Shown piece by piece: positions 38,251-47,245 of a stretch of DNA of 64,000 nt (within the stretch, counting starts at the first letter, position 1; each line of letters opens with the position of its first letter). This DNA comes from Sphingomonas desiccabilis. GTDB lineage: Bacteria; Pseudomonadota; Alphaproteobacteria; Sphingomonadales; Sphingomonadaceae. A program made the translations under genes and the position numbers. The notes below the pieces were generated by a model. It searched no databases and had not been told where the DNA came from. It was given only the letters and a program-made list of their open reading frames with translations. The DNA is taken from the NCBI RefSeq assembly GCF_004135605.1, contig NZ_SDPT01000003.1:248001-312000 (forward strand), given 5' to 3'.

Positions 38251-40420
38251 GGCGGGGCGCCCGGGTCCTGCTCTCGCGGCGATCGGCCGGGTTGCCGAGG
38301 CCGAACGCGCCAACCAGTGCTCGGTCCCCAAGGAAGGCGGCTGGCGCCCTGGCGCGCGTTGGGCGCGGGCGGAAGTGGAGGCTGCGATCGAGCAGCTCCC
38401 CACGCACCAGCGCCCGCCCCAGCGGGAACTGGGCCGTACCAGCGTGGCTGCGGACAATCCGTTCAAGGCGGAACGACCGAAGGACGTCCATCGCCAGGGT
38501 CGCCCGCTTGACGCCTCGCCCGCATCCGCCGCCTGGGCTGCGGATGCCGGGGCCGTGGACCGGGCGATCGCCGCGCTGCCGCTGCACCAGCAGCCGCCGT
38601 TTCGCGAGCTCAGCCGCCGGTCGGAGGTGATGGACCATCCGTTCAAGGCGATGCCGCCGGACGAGGGCGGGTGCAGCCATCACGCGCTGGCGCAGCCGCA
38701 GGCGTTTCCCCGGTCGGACCGGCCGACGCTGGCGCAGATGGCGGCGATGCCGGCGGTGCAATATCCGGGCGAGGGGCCGCACCCGGACGCGCATGGCCGC
38801 GAGCCGATCGCGGGCTATGCCGCCGCAGGCCGCTTCTTCCAGACCGGGCGGACGCTCGGCGATCTGGTCGCCCGGGTGTGCGTGGAGGAAACGGTCGGCA
38901 GCCTTGTGCCGGTACGCGATGCCGTGCCGCTGGTCACGGCCGCTCGCCAGGGAGGGCGCGTGGCAATTGCGGCGGCGTCTCCGGCGGCGCAGGCGCTGGG
39001 GCTGCGGCCGGGCATGGCGCTGACCCAGGCGCGCGCGCAGGTGCCTGAACTGCAGGTGCGCGATGCCGATCCTGCCGGCGACCGCGCCGATCTGCGCCGG
39101 CTGGCGATGCTGCTCGCGCGCCGCTGGACGCCGGTGGTCGACCTGTCGGATCGCGACGGGCTGCTGCTCGACCTGACGGGCGTCGCGCATTTGCATGGGG
39201 GCGAGGCGCGCATGGCACTGCGGCTGGTGCGGCTGCTCGCGCGCCATGGCGTCCACGCCTGCATGGGCGTGGCCGATACCGCCGGGGCTGCCTGGGCGCT
39301 GGCGCGGCATGGCCGGGGTGCCGTGCGGATCTGCCCGCCCGGCGCCCAGATCGAGGCGCTGGACCCGCTGCCGGTCACGCTGTTGCGGCTTCCGGAAAAC
39401 GCGATCGAACTGCTCGCCCGGCTGGGCGTGACGACCGTCGGCCAGCTGCGGGCACTGCCGCGCGGGCAGCTGGCGCGGCGGTTCAGCGATGCGGTGCTTG
39501 CGCGCCTGGACCAGGCGCTGGGCACGCGGGCCGAGCCGCTCGACCCGGTCGTGCCGCCCGAACGCATCCAGGTCGACCAGCGCTTCGCCGAGCCGATCGC
39601 CACCGCCGAGGCGATCGCCCACTGGCTGGGCGAACTGGTGCCCAGGCTGGTGGCGGCGTTGCGTGAAGGTGGCCTGGGCGCGCGTCAGGTGGAGCTGGTG
39701 CTCGACCGCGTCGACGGCGTGCCGCAGCGGGTGCGCATCGGGCTGGCGCGCGCCAGCCGCGACGGCGCGCATCTGCTGCGGCTGCTCGGGCGGCGGATCG
39801 AGACGGTGGAGCCGGGCTATGGCATCGATGCGATGGCGCTCCACGTGCGCCGCGCCGAGCCGCTGGGCGCAGAGACGCTGGGGGCTGCGCTGGTCGAGGA
39901 GACGCCGCCCGATCTGGGGCCGCTGGTCGACCGCATCGTCAACCGCATCGGCGCGCAGCGGATGTGGCGGGTGGCGCCGGTGGAGAGCGACGTGCCCGAA
40001 CGCTCGATGGCGTGCACCGCGCCGCTCGATACGGCCGTCGCCGCGGAGCCGACGCTGCGCGAGGACGACGTCCGCCGGCTCGACGGGCGGGGGACCGACC
40101 ACCCTTGGCACGCGCGCTGGCCGCGACCGGTGCGGGTGCTGCGCCGGCCCGAGCGGCTCGATCATGTCATGGCCGAACTGCCCGACCAGCCGCCGCGGCG
40201 TTTCACCTGGCGCGGGGTGCCCCATGTGGTGGTGCATGCCGACGGGCCGGAACGGATCGCGGGCGAATGGTGGCGGCGCCCGGCCGAGCGGGATGCGGTG
40301 CGCGACTATTTCCGGGTGGAGGACGAGCACGGCCACCGCTTCTGGCTGTACCGCAGCGGGGATGGCCTGCGCGGGGAGACGGGCGACCTCAGCTGGTGGC
40401 TCCAGGGCATGTTCGCATGA
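38168..40420 (+). CDS. imuB: SOS Y-family polymerase-like protein ImuB, with a large insertion
   Basis: A 750-residue protein of the DinB/Y-family fold that in the ImuA-ImuB-DnaE2 mutasome links DnaE2 to the beta clamp rather than copying DNA itself. The opening RVAALYLPDWSIDRLR is standard, and normal ImuB homology resumes near residue 252 (VPLVTAARQGGR), then VDLSDRDGLLLDLTGVAHL and HLLRLLGRRIE. Usual ImuB length is about 500 residues; here residues 23-250 are an extra Pro-rich segment. It holds two similar units at 71-104 and 131-164, each with PxHQxPPxREL and PFKA motifs, exactly 60 residues apart. The stop overlaps dnaE2 (ATGA). Confidence 0.85.
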   Translation: MKRVAALYLPDWSIDRLRQAERTAAPPEAGRPGPALAAIGRVAEAERANQCSVPKEGGWRPGARWARAEVEAAIEQLPTHQRPPQRELGRTSVAADNPFKAERPKDVHRQGRPLDASPASAAWAADAGAVDRAIAALPLHQQPPFRELSRRSEVMDHPFKAMPPDEGGCSHHALAQPQAFPRSDRPTLAQMAAMPAVQYPGEGPHPDAHGREPIAGYAAAGRFFQTGRTLGDLVARVCVEETVGSLVPVRDAVPLVTAARQGGRVAIAAASPAAQALGLRPGMALTQARAQVPELQVRDADPAGDRADLRRLAMLLARRWTPVVDLSDRDGLLLDLTGVAHLHGGEARMALRLVRLLARHGVHACMGVADTAGAAWALARHGRGAVRICPPGAQIEALDPLPVTLLRLPENAIELLARLGVTTVGQLRALPRGQLARRFSDAVLARLDQALGTRAEPLDPVVPPERIQVDQRFAEPIATAEAIAHWLGELVPRLVAALREGGLGARQVELVLDRVDGVPQRVRIGLARASRDGAHLLRLLGRRIETVEPGYGIDAMALHVRRAEPLGAETLGAALVEETPPDLGPLVDRIVNRIGAQRMWRVAPVESDVPERSMACTAPLDTAVAAEPTLREDDVRRLDGRGTDHPWHARWPRPVRVLRRPERLDHVMAELPDQPPRRFTWRGVPHVVVHADGPERIAGEWWRRPAERDAVRDYFRVEDEHGHRFWLYRSGDGLRGETGDLSWWLQGMFA
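38378..38659 (+). repeat. Internal repeat in the ImuB insertion
   Basis: Unit one (38378-38479) and unit two (38558-38659) encode the related segments LPTHQRPPQREL...PFKA and LPLHQQPPFREL...PFKA, 180 bases apart. They lie in the insertion absent from ordinary ImuB. Confidence 0.75.
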
Positions 40421-43400
40421 CCTATTCGGAGCTTCAGGTCACCACCCACTTCTCGTTCCTGCGCGGCGCGTCGTCGGCGGAGGAGCTGTTCGGTACTGCG
40501 TCCGAAATGGGCATGCCGGCGCTGGGCATCACCGACCGCAATTCGGTGGCGGGCATCGTTCGCTCGCTGGTCGCCGCCCGTGAGGTGAGCGAGCAGGGCA
40601 ATCCGATCCGGCTGGTGGTCGGGTGCCGGCTCGATCTCGTCTCCGGTGCGTCGCTGCTGGTCTGGCCGGAGGATCTGGCGGGCTGGTCGCGGCTCACCCG
40701 GCTGCTGACGCTGGGCAAGAAGCGCGCCGACCCGCAACACGGCGAAAAGGGGCAGTGCTTCCTCCACTGGGACGATCTGGCCGATACGCAGGGGCTGGTC
40801 GGATCGCTCGTGCCCGGCATCGACGGTGTACGCGAGGACGAACTGCGCTGGATGGCCGACCTGTTCGGGTCGGACCGCGGCCATGTCTGCCTGACCTATC
40901 ACCGCCGGCCGGGCGACCGGCTGCGGCTGCACCGCACGGCAGAGGATGCGGCACGCTTCGGCTTGCAGCCGCTCGCCACCGGCGACGTGCTCTACCACAA
41001 GCCCGAACGCCGTATGCTGCAGGATGTGGTGACGGCGATCCGCTGCAAATGCACCATCGACGACCTCGGTCTCCGCCGGGAACGGTCGGCCGATCGCTGC
41101 TTCGTGCCGCCCCGCACGATGGAGCGCCGCTTCGCCGATCTGCCGGAGGCGATTCACGCCGGCGCGGCGATCGTCGAGCGCTGCACCTTCTCGCCGACCG
41201 AACTGAGCTACCGCTATCCGGACGAGATCGTGATGCACGGCCGCACGCCGCAGGAAGCCTTGGAGCAGCTGGCGCGCAAGGCGCTGGACGCGCTGTTCCA
41301 GAAGCCGCCGTTCCATGGGCGGCCGGACCAACGCTACATCGACAAGCTCGACTATGAGCTCGAGCAGGTCAGGCTGATGGACTATGCGGCCTATTTCCTG
41401 ACCGTCAATTCGATCGTCACCTATGCCCGCGCGCAGGACATCCTGTGCCAGGGTCGCGGTTCTGCAGCCAATTCGGTGATCTGCTATGTGCTCGGCATCA
41501 CCTCGATCGACCCGGTCGAGCACCAGCTGCTGTTCGAACGGTTCATTTCCCCCAATCGCGGCGAACCGCCCGATATCGACGTCGATTTCGAGCATGAGCG
41601 GCGCGAGGAGGTGATCCAGTGGATCTACCAGACCTATGGCCACGACCATGCCGCGCTGACCGCGGTGGTCAGCCGCTTTCGCGCACGCGGTGCGGTGCGC
41701 GAGGTTGGTAAGGCGCTCGGGTTGCCGGAGGACATGACCGGTGCGCTCGCCGGGCAAGTGTGGGGCTGGTCGAGCGAGGGCGTGGCCGACGCGCATGTCG
41801 ATGCGCTCAACCTCGACCGTTCCGATCCCCGGCTGGCACTGACGCTGGAGCTGGCGCGCGAGCTGATCGGCACGCCGCGCCACCTGTCGCAGCATCCCGG
41901 CGGCTTCGTGCTGGCGCGCGACCGGCTCGACGGGCTGGTGCCCGTAGAGCCCGCCGCCATGGCCGATCGCTGGGTGGTGGAGTGGGAGAAGGAGGACATC
42001 GAGGAACTGAATTTCATGAAGGTCGATATCCTCGGCCTCGGCATGCTCGGCTGCATGCGGCGCGCGTTCGACCTCTTGGGCGAGCACAAGGGTCTGGCGC
42101 TGACGCTCGCCTCGCCCGAGCTGCAGAAGGAGGATCCGGCGACCTTTGCGATGATCCAGCGCGCCGACACGCTGGGCGTGTTCCAGATCGAGAGCCGCGC
42201 CCAGATGGCGATGCTGCCGCGGATGCTGCCGGAGACCTTCTACGACATCGCCATTCAGGTCGCGATCGTCCGCCCCGGCCCGATCCAGGGCGACATGGTG
42301 CATCCCTATCTCAAGCGGCGCGAGCAGAAGCGGCGGAATCCCGGTATCGAGTTCGACTATCCGAGCCCGCGGCTGAAGGCGGTGCTGGAAAAGACGCTGG
42401 GCGTACCGCTGTTCCAGGAACAGGCGATGAAGGTCGCGATCGAGGGTGCGGGCTTCACGCCCGCGCGCGCCGACGAGCTGCGCAAGGCGATGGCGACCTT
42501 CAAATATACGCAAGGGGTCGGCCAGTTCCGCGAGGAGCTGATCGCCGGGATGAACAAGAACGGCATCTCCGAAGGCTTCGCCGATCGGCTGGTGAAGCAG
42601 ATCGAGGGCTTCGGCAGCTATGGCTTTCCCGAGAGCCACGCGGCGTCGTTCGCCAAGATCGCCTATGCGTCGTCGTGGATGAAGTGCCACCATCCCGACG
42701 TGTTCTGCGCGGCCCTGCTCAACGCACAGCCGATGGGGTTCTACGCGCCCGCCCAGATCGTGCGCGATGCGCGCGAGCACGGCGTGGAGGTGCGGCCGGT
42801 GTGCATCAACGACAGCCGCTGGGACACGCGGCTGCTGGGCGCGGCCGCGACCGGTCTTTCCCCAGAAGCGGCGGCGGCGATGCGCCTGCCGCTGCGGCTG
42901 GGGTTCAAGGTGGTGCACGGCCTGTCCAACGCCGATGCCGCGCGGCTGGTGATCGCGCGCGGCGAGGTGCCGTTCACCTCGGTCGAGGATGCATGGCGGC
43001 GATCGGGCGTGCCGCTTGCCGCGCTAGAGAAGATCGCGCGCGCGGACGGGTTCCAGGCGCTGGGGCTCGACCGGCGCCAGGCGCTGTGGGCGATCAAGGG
43101 GCTGGCGGCCGAGCCGCTGCCGCTGTTCGCCGCGGCCGACGCGCGCGCAGGCGGGCTGACGCCGGAAGTGGCGGAGGCGCCGGTCACGCTCGAACCGCTC
43201 ACCGCCGGCCGCGAGGTGGTGGAGGATTACCGCGCCACCCAGCTGTCGCTGCGTGCACATCCGCTCACCTTCCTGCGTGGCGAACTGGACGGCGAGGGCG
43301 TCGTGCCCTGCAAGGCGCTCGGCTCGCTCAAGGACGGGCGGAGGGTCGAGGTGGCCGGCGTGATCCTGGTCCGCCAGAAGCCGGGCAGCGCCAAGGGCGT

Positions 43401-43776
43401 GCTGTTCATCACCATCGAGGATGAGACCGGCGTCGCCAACGCGATCCTGTGGCCCGACCGGTTCGAAAAGCAGCGGCGCACTGTCATGTCGGCGGCGATG
43501 GTATCGATCGTCGGCCGGGTGCAGCGCGAGGGAGAGGTGATCCACGTCATCACCGACCGGATCGTGGACCGCACCCCGATGCTGCGCAGCGTCGGCGACC
43601 TCGATCTGCCGCGCCTGACCGGCCGCGGCGATGGCGCCACCCACGGCAGCGGCCCTGATCCGCGCGATCCGCGGGAGCCGGCGGTGTGGAAGCCGCGCTC
43701 CCATTATCACCCGCCGTTCCGGACCGGCTGCGATCCCGAGGATGCGATTCCGATCCGCTCGCGCGACTTCCATTAG
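40417..43776 (+). CDS. dnaE2: Error-prone DNA polymerase III alpha subunit DnaE2
   Basis: A 1119-residue C-family polymerase that copies damaged DNA in the SOS response. The N-terminus is a PHP domain (YSELQVTTHFSFLRGASS); the polymerase core shows CQGRGSAANSVICYVLGIT and PPDIDVDFEHERREEV; the C-terminus has an OB-fold region (VEVAGVILVRQKPGSAKG). It lacks the long C-terminal tail of replicative DnaE1, as expected for DnaE2. It is the third gene of the LexA-controlled cassette and is translated in overlap with imuB. Confidence 0.94.
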   Translation: MTYSELQVTTHFSFLRGASSAEELFGTASEMGMPALGITDRNSVAGIVRSLVAAREVSEQGNPIRLVVGCRLDLVSGASLLVWPEDLAGWSRLTRLLTLGKKRADPQHGEKGQCFLHWDDLADTQGLVGSLVPGIDGVREDELRWMADLFGSDRGHVCLTYHRRPGDRLRLHRTAEDAARFGLQPLATGDVLYHKPERRMLQDVVTAIRCKCTIDDLGLRRERSADRCFVPPRTMERRFADLPEAIHAGAAIVERCTFSPTELSYRYPDEIVMHGRTPQEALEQLARKALDALFQKPPFHGRPDQRYIDKLDYELEQVRLMDYAAYFLTVNSIVTYARAQDILCQGRGSAANSVICYVLGITSIDPVEHQLLFERFISPNRGEPPDIDVDFEHERREEVIQWIYQTYGHDHAALTAVVSRFRARGAVREVGKALGLPEDMTGALAGQVWGWSSEGVADAHVDALNLDRSDPRLALTLELARELIGTPRHLSQHPGGFVLARDRLDGLVPVEPAAMADRWVVEWEKEDIEELNFMKVDILGLGMLGCMRRAFDLLGEHKGLALTLASPELQKEDPATFAMIQRADTLGVFQIESRAQMAMLPRMLPETFYDIAIQVAIVRPGPIQGDMVHPYLKRREQKRRNPGIEFDYPSPRLKAVLEKTLGVPLFQEQAMKVAIEGAGFTPARADELRKAMATFKYTQGVGQFREELIAGMNKNGISEGFADRLVKQIEGFGSYGFPESHAASFAKIAYASSWMKCHHPDVFCAALLNAQPMGFYAPAQIVRDAREHGVEVRPVCINDSRWDTRLLGAAATGLSPEAAAAMRLPLRLGFKVVHGLSNADAARLVIARGEVPFTSVEDAWRRSGVPLAALEKIARADGFQALGLDRRQALWAIKGLAAEPLPLFAAADARAGGLTPEVAEAPVTLEPLTAGREVVEDYRATQLSLRAHPLTFLRGELDGEGVVPCKALGSLKDGRRVEVAGVILVRQKPGSAKGVLFITIEDETGVANAILWPDRFEKQRRTVMSAAMVSIVGRVQREGEVIHVITDRIVDRTPMLRSVGDLDLPRLTGRGDGATHGSGPDPRDPREPAVWKPRSHYHPPFRTGCDPEDAIPIRSRDFH

Positions 43777-43893
43777 GCGAATCGACGTCCGGCAACTTCC
43801 CGCTCGTCCCGACAAGCTCGATCGCTATTCGAGACGAACGGAAGAGGGCGCGGATGCTAGCCGCCGCCGCTGCCCGCGCGTAAGCCGCGGCGC

Positions 43894-44667
43894 ATGGAGT
43901 TCGCCTTCGAAACGCTCGCCTTTCTCGCCGGCATAGCCTTTCTTGCCGGTACCATCGACGCACTGGCCGGCGGGGGCGGGTTGCTGACGCTGCCGGCGAT
44001 GCTGGCGGCCGGCGTGCCGCCGGTGGCGGCGCTTGCCACCAACAAGCTGCAGAGCACGATCGGCACCGCGTCCGCCTTTTTCACCTTCTGGCGGGCCGGT
44101 CACGTCGATCTCTGCCAGTTCGCGGTGCCGGCGCTCGCCGCCTTTGTCGGCTCCGCGCTCGGCGCCACGGCTGTCCAGCATGTCAGTTCCACCTTTCTGG
44201 CGGCCTTCATGCCGGTGCTGCTGATCGCGATGGGCCTCTACTTCCTGCTGGCGCCACCGATGAGCCAGGTCGATCGCCATGCGCGTCTGGGCAAGCCGGG
44301 AATCACCCTGATCGTCGCCGGCATCGGCTTCTACGACGGCTTCTTCGGGCCCGGGACGGGATCCTTCCTGACCCTGGCGCTGGTCGCGCTGGGAGGCTTG
44401 GGGCTGGTCCGCGCGATCGCCAATACCAAGCTGCTCAACCTGTCCACCAATGTCGCCGGCCTGCTCGCCATGATCGCCGGAGGCCATGTGCTGTGGCAGC
44501 TCGGCGCGGCGATGGCGCTCGCCAACGTGGCCGGCAACCAACTGGGCGCGCGCCTGGCGATCCGCTTCGGCGGCGCGGGCGTGCGCCCGTTGCTGGTGCT
44601 CATGTCCGCGGCCCTGACCTTCAAGTTGCTGGCGGACCCCGCCAACCCGCTCTGGACCCTGTTCTAG
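43894..44667 (+). CDS. TSUP-family permease (TauE/SafE)
   Basis: A 257-residue polytopic protein of the TauE/SafE family, different from the copy at 6126-6881. The first repeat reads GTIDALAGGGGLLTLPAML and the second FYDGFFGPGTGSFL, the standard duplicated motifs. It is probably an anion exporter of unknown specificity. The gap before it contains a degenerate palindrome (CGCTCGTCCC / GAGACGAACG at 43801-43840) of the same general kind as the intergenic repeats. Confidence 0.85.
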   Translation: MEFAFETLAFLAGIAFLAGTIDALAGGGGLLTLPAMLAAGVPPVAALATNKLQSTIGTASAFFTFWRAGHVDLCQFAVPALAAFVGSALGATAVQHVSSTFLAAFMPVLLIAMGLYFLLAPPMSQVDRHARLGKPGITLIVAGIGFYDGFFGPGTGSFLTLALVALGGLGLVRAIANTKLLNLSTNVAGLLAMIAGGHVLWQLGAAMALANVAGNQLGARLAIRFGGAGVRPLLVLMSAALTFKLLADPANPLWTLF

Positions 44668-44714
44668 ATTGCCGGCGCGGCTGCCGCATATCCGCCAATA
44701 TTCGTGACGCCGCC

Positions 44715-44740
44715 GGAACCTTCCGCCTGCTTGCGAGTCC
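44715..44740 (+). promoter_or_regulatory. Possible EcfG-type general stress promoter
   Basis: GGAAC at 44715-44719 matches the -35 of EcfG-type promoters; about 16 bases downstream the -10 region reads GAGTCC, only a partial match to CGTT. The next gene is a GlsB-type stress protein, which fits, but the -10 is weak. Confidence 0.3.
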
Positions 44741-44787
44741 TTGCTTCAACAGGCCCGACAGGGGGTCGAAATGGAGGGACAAATACA

Positions 44788-45039
44788 ATGGGCGTCATTA
44801 TTTGGCTTATCGTCGGCGGCGTCGTGGGTTGGCTGGCCAGCCTGGTCATGCGCACCGATGCACAGCAGGGTATCATCCTGAACGTGGTCGTCGGCATCGT
44901 CGGCGCCTTCATCGCCTCGCTGATCTTCGGCCAGAACATCAACGACGGCGTCACCGTGACATCGTTCATCACCTCGCTGGTCGGCGCGATCATCTTGCTG
45001 GCGATCGTGAACCTGATCCGTCGCGGAACCGTTCGCTAA
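44788..45039 (+). CDS. GlsB/YeaQ/YmgE-family stress membrane protein
   Basis: An 83-residue protein with three hydrophobic segments. GGVVGWLASLVMRTD, then VVGIVGAFIASLIFG, is the diagnostic GlsB/YeaQ pattern (transglycosylase-associated protein). It is an inner-membrane protein induced by stress in several bacteria; the mechanism is unknown. A GGAGGG site lies upstream of the ATG at 44788. A bidirectional terminator follows. Confidence 0.85.
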   Translation: MGVIIWLIVGGVVGWLASLVMRTDAQQGIILNVVVGIVGAFIASLIFGQNINDGVTVTSFITSLVGAIILLAIVNLIRRGTVR

Positions 45040-45057
45040 ACAGCGATCTTCGGATCC

Positions 45058-45094
45058 AAAAAAAAGGGCCGTCCCTCGCGGGGCGGCCCTTCTT
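45058..45094. terminator. Bidirectional terminator between GlsB and SIMPL genes
   Basis: GGGCCGTCCC and GGGGCGGCCC form a 10-bp stem with one G-U pair and a four-base loop at 45066-45089. Eight A precede it and TTCTTCC follows, so it can stop transcription from either side of this convergent pair. The A-tract makes the minus-strand terminator the stronger. Confidence 0.8.
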
Positions 45095-45111
45095 CCATGT
45101 GATGGAAACGA

Positions 45112-45840
45112 TCAGCGGAGCAGGAAGCGGACCGTCACATTTGCGGTGATATCCTGTTCGCCGGCGACCATCGGCGTCGAATCGGCCGCGACCGACGCCA
45201 TGCGGGCCTGGACCATCACCGGCGGTGGCGCGGAGGGCACATCGCCTTCTGCAATGGTCAGGATTCGGTCGACCCGGAGCCCCGCTGCCTTGGCATAGAG
45301 TTCGGCGCGCGCGCGTGCCCTGGCGATGGCGTCGGCCCGTGCCTCGTCGAGCGCCTGGTCCGCGGCGTCGACCGAGAGATCGGGGCCCTGGATCTGGTTG
45401 GCGCCCTCCGCCACCAGCGCGTCGAGGATGGCGCCGCTCTTCGCAATGTCCCGGAACCGCACCGATACCTGGTTGGACGCCTGATAGCCCGTGATGACCG
45501 GCGGCACGTTCTCCGCATAGCGGTATTGCGGCTGAAGCCCGATCTGGGCGGTCTGGATGTCGCGCGGGGCGACGCCTGCCTTGCGGAGCGCGGCCACGAC
45601 GCGGTTCATGCGGGTGGCATTTTCCTGGAGGGCGGCCGCAGCGGTCGCCGCCTGCGTCACGACGCCTGCGCGCAACGTCGCCACGTCGGGTACGCGCGTC
45701 GCCTTCCCCTGGGCGACCACGTCCAGCAGCGTCGCGTCCAGCAAGACCGGGGCAGGAGCAACCTGCTGTGCGGCGGCCGGCACCGCGACGCCGGCAATGC
45801 CCGTGGCCAGAACGGCGGCGAGAACAGGAAGGCTGCGCAT
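45112..45840 (-). CDS. SIMPL-domain (DUF541) periplasmic protein
   Basis: A 242-residue exported protein with a signal peptide ending at VPAAAQ and a SIMPL/DUF541 domain. The GKATRVPDVATLRAGV start, the ALRKAGVAPRDIQT helix, and the KAAGLRVDRILTIAEG segment fit family members, oligomeric periplasmic proteins linked to oxidative stress and cell-surface interactions. The ATG at 45840 is preferred over upstream frame starts because the signal peptide begins there. A GGGGG/CCCCC hairpin sits 25-38 bases upstream of the ATG. Confidence 0.8.
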   Translation of the reverse strand: MRSLPVLAAVLATGIAGVAVPAAAQQVAPAPVLLDATLLDVVAQGKATRVPDVATLRAGVVTQAATAAAALQENATRMNRVVAALRKAGVAPRDIQTAQIGLQPQYRYAENVPPVITGYQASNQVSVRFRDIAKSGAILDALVAEGANQIQGPDLSVDAADQALDEARADAIARARARAELYAKAAGLRVDRILTIAEGDVPSAPPPVMVQARMASVAADSTPMVAGEQDITANVTVRFLLR

Positions 45841-45982
45841 CAACGTTTTTCTCCAACATGACTTGGGGGCGTGCCCCCGATGGTGGTCGTCTCCTGCCTC
45901 TTCCCCGGACAACGCAAGCTGAACGCCGGTTTCACTTGCGAGCGGACGTGCCAACGGGCAATCCGCGGGCGACCGGGTGCCC

Positions 45983-46009
45983 TTGAGGTGAGTGACCTAT
46001 TACTATAAT
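45983..46009 (+). promoter_or_regulatory. Promoter of the RND efflux operon
   Basis: A perfect TATAAT at 46004-46009 is preceded by a TTGAGG-like -35 at 45983-45988 with a 15-base gap, or CCTTGA at 45981 with 17 bases. It lies 39 bases before the adaptor gene. Confidence 0.6.
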
Positions 46010-46016
46010 ACAGTAA
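46000..46016 (+). promoter_or_regulatory. Operator-like inverted repeat over the RND -10
   Basis: TTACT (46000-46004) and AGTAA (46012-46016) flank seven bases and cover the TATAAT of the promoter. Such a dyad on a -10 is typical of a repressor site. No repressor gene is adjacent, so any regulator would act from elsewhere. Confidence 0.45.
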
Positions 46017-46047
46017 GGCAGATGGCCGGTCGGGGGAGTGGGTATAG

Positions 46048-47241
46048 ATGGAGTATGAGGCGAAGGCGATCGACGGGGAGGATCGCCCTCAGCTGAGCGG
46101 CCCTGAGGCGCCGTCGCGTCGCCGCCGCAAATGGATCATCGCGGCTGCGGTCCTGCTGCTGCTCCTGCTGGTCGCGTGGGTCGCGTTCGGTCGCGGCGAC
46201 GAGGAGGGCGCAGCCGCGGCCGGCGCGCAGCCCGCAGGCGACTCGCAAGTGCCGACCGTCAGCGTGATGGTGCCCGGGCGGGAGTCGATCCAGGCGGTGG
46301 TCACCGGCACCGGTTCGCTTGCCGCACGCCGGGAAATGCCGATCGGGGTGGCCGGCGAGGGCGGCGAAGTCACGCGCGTTCTGGTCGAACCCGGCAGCTG
46401 GGTGGGCCAGGGGCAGGTGCTCGCCAGCGTCGATCGCTCCGTTCAGGCGCAGACCGCCGAATCGCTGCAGGCGCAGGTGCGCGTCGCGCGCGCCGACGCC
46501 CGCATTGCGCAGAGCGAGCTGGATCGGTCGCAGCAGCTGCTCGGCCGCGGGTTCGTGTCCCAGGCCGACATCGACCGCAAGACCGCAACGCGCGACGCGG
46601 CGCAGGCGCGGGTGCGTGTCGCCGAGGCGCAGCTGGCCGAGACCCAGGCGCGCAACCGCCGACTCGACATCCGCGCCCCGGCCGCCGGGCTGGTGCTGAC
46701 CCGCAGCGTCGAACCCGGGCAGATCGTCTCGTCCGGAAGCGGCACGCTGTTCCGCATGGCGATGGGCGGGCAGATGGAAATGCGCGCGCGGCTTTCCGAA
46801 ACTGACGTGGCCCGCGTGCGCGTGGGCGTGCCGGCCGAAGTGACGCCGGTGGGCTCGACCGCAACCTTCCGCGGCGAGGTGTGGCAGGTCTCGCCCGTGA
46901 TCGACCCCGATACGCGGCAGGGCACCGTTCGCATCGCGCTGTCCTACGACCCGGCGCTGCGGCCTGGCGGCTTCGCCACCGCGCGCATCCTGTCGGGTGC
47001 GCGCGCCGCGCCGCTCCTTCCCGAATCGGCGGTGCTGAGCGACGGGAAGGGCAATTACGTGTATGTTCTCGACGACAAGAATCGGGCGCAGCGGCGTGCG
47101 GTGACGGTCGGCCAGGTATCGGACGCGGGCGTTGCCATCGCCGACGGGCTCAGCGGCACCGAGCGGGTGGTGGTGAGCGCGGGCGCCTTCCTGAACCCAG
47201 GGCAGAAGGTCAATCCGACGCTGCGCAAGACGGGACGCTAA
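46048..47241 (+). CDS. RND efflux periplasmic adaptor subunit
   Basis: A 397-residue membrane-fusion protein. A single N-terminal helix (residues 27-45) anchors it in the inner membrane; no lipobox is present. The lipoyl halves appear at VEPGSWVGQGQVLASVD and LDIRAPAAGLV, with a helical hairpin between them and a beta-barrel containing GVPAEVTPVGS. It bridges the permease to an outer-membrane channel not encoded here. The permease starts four bases after its stop. Confidence 0.88.
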   Translation: MEYEAKAIDGEDRPQLSGPEAPSRRRRKWIIAAAVLLLLLLVAWVAFGRGDEEGAAAAGAQPAGDSQVPTVSVMVPGRESIQAVVTGTGSLAARREMPIGVAGEGGEVTRVLVEPGSWVGQGQVLASVDRSVQAQTAESLQAQVRVARADARIAQSELDRSQQLLGRGFVSQADIDRKTATRDAAQARVRVAEAQLAETQARNRRLDIRAPAAGLVLTRSVEPGQIVSSGSGTLFRMAMGGQMEMRARLSETDVARVRVGVPAEVTPVGSTATFRGEVWQVSPVIDPDTRQGTVRIALSYDPALRPGGFATARILSGARAAPLLPESAVLSDGKGNYVYVLDDKNRAQRRAVTVGQVSDAGVAIADGLSGTERVVVSAGAFLNPGQKVNPTLRKTGR

Positions 47242-47245
47242 CGCC

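Noticed and set aside
37448-42918. Long antisense frames across imuA-imuB-dnaE2
   Set aside because: They mirror the codon structure of the real genes and contain no motif or ribosome site.
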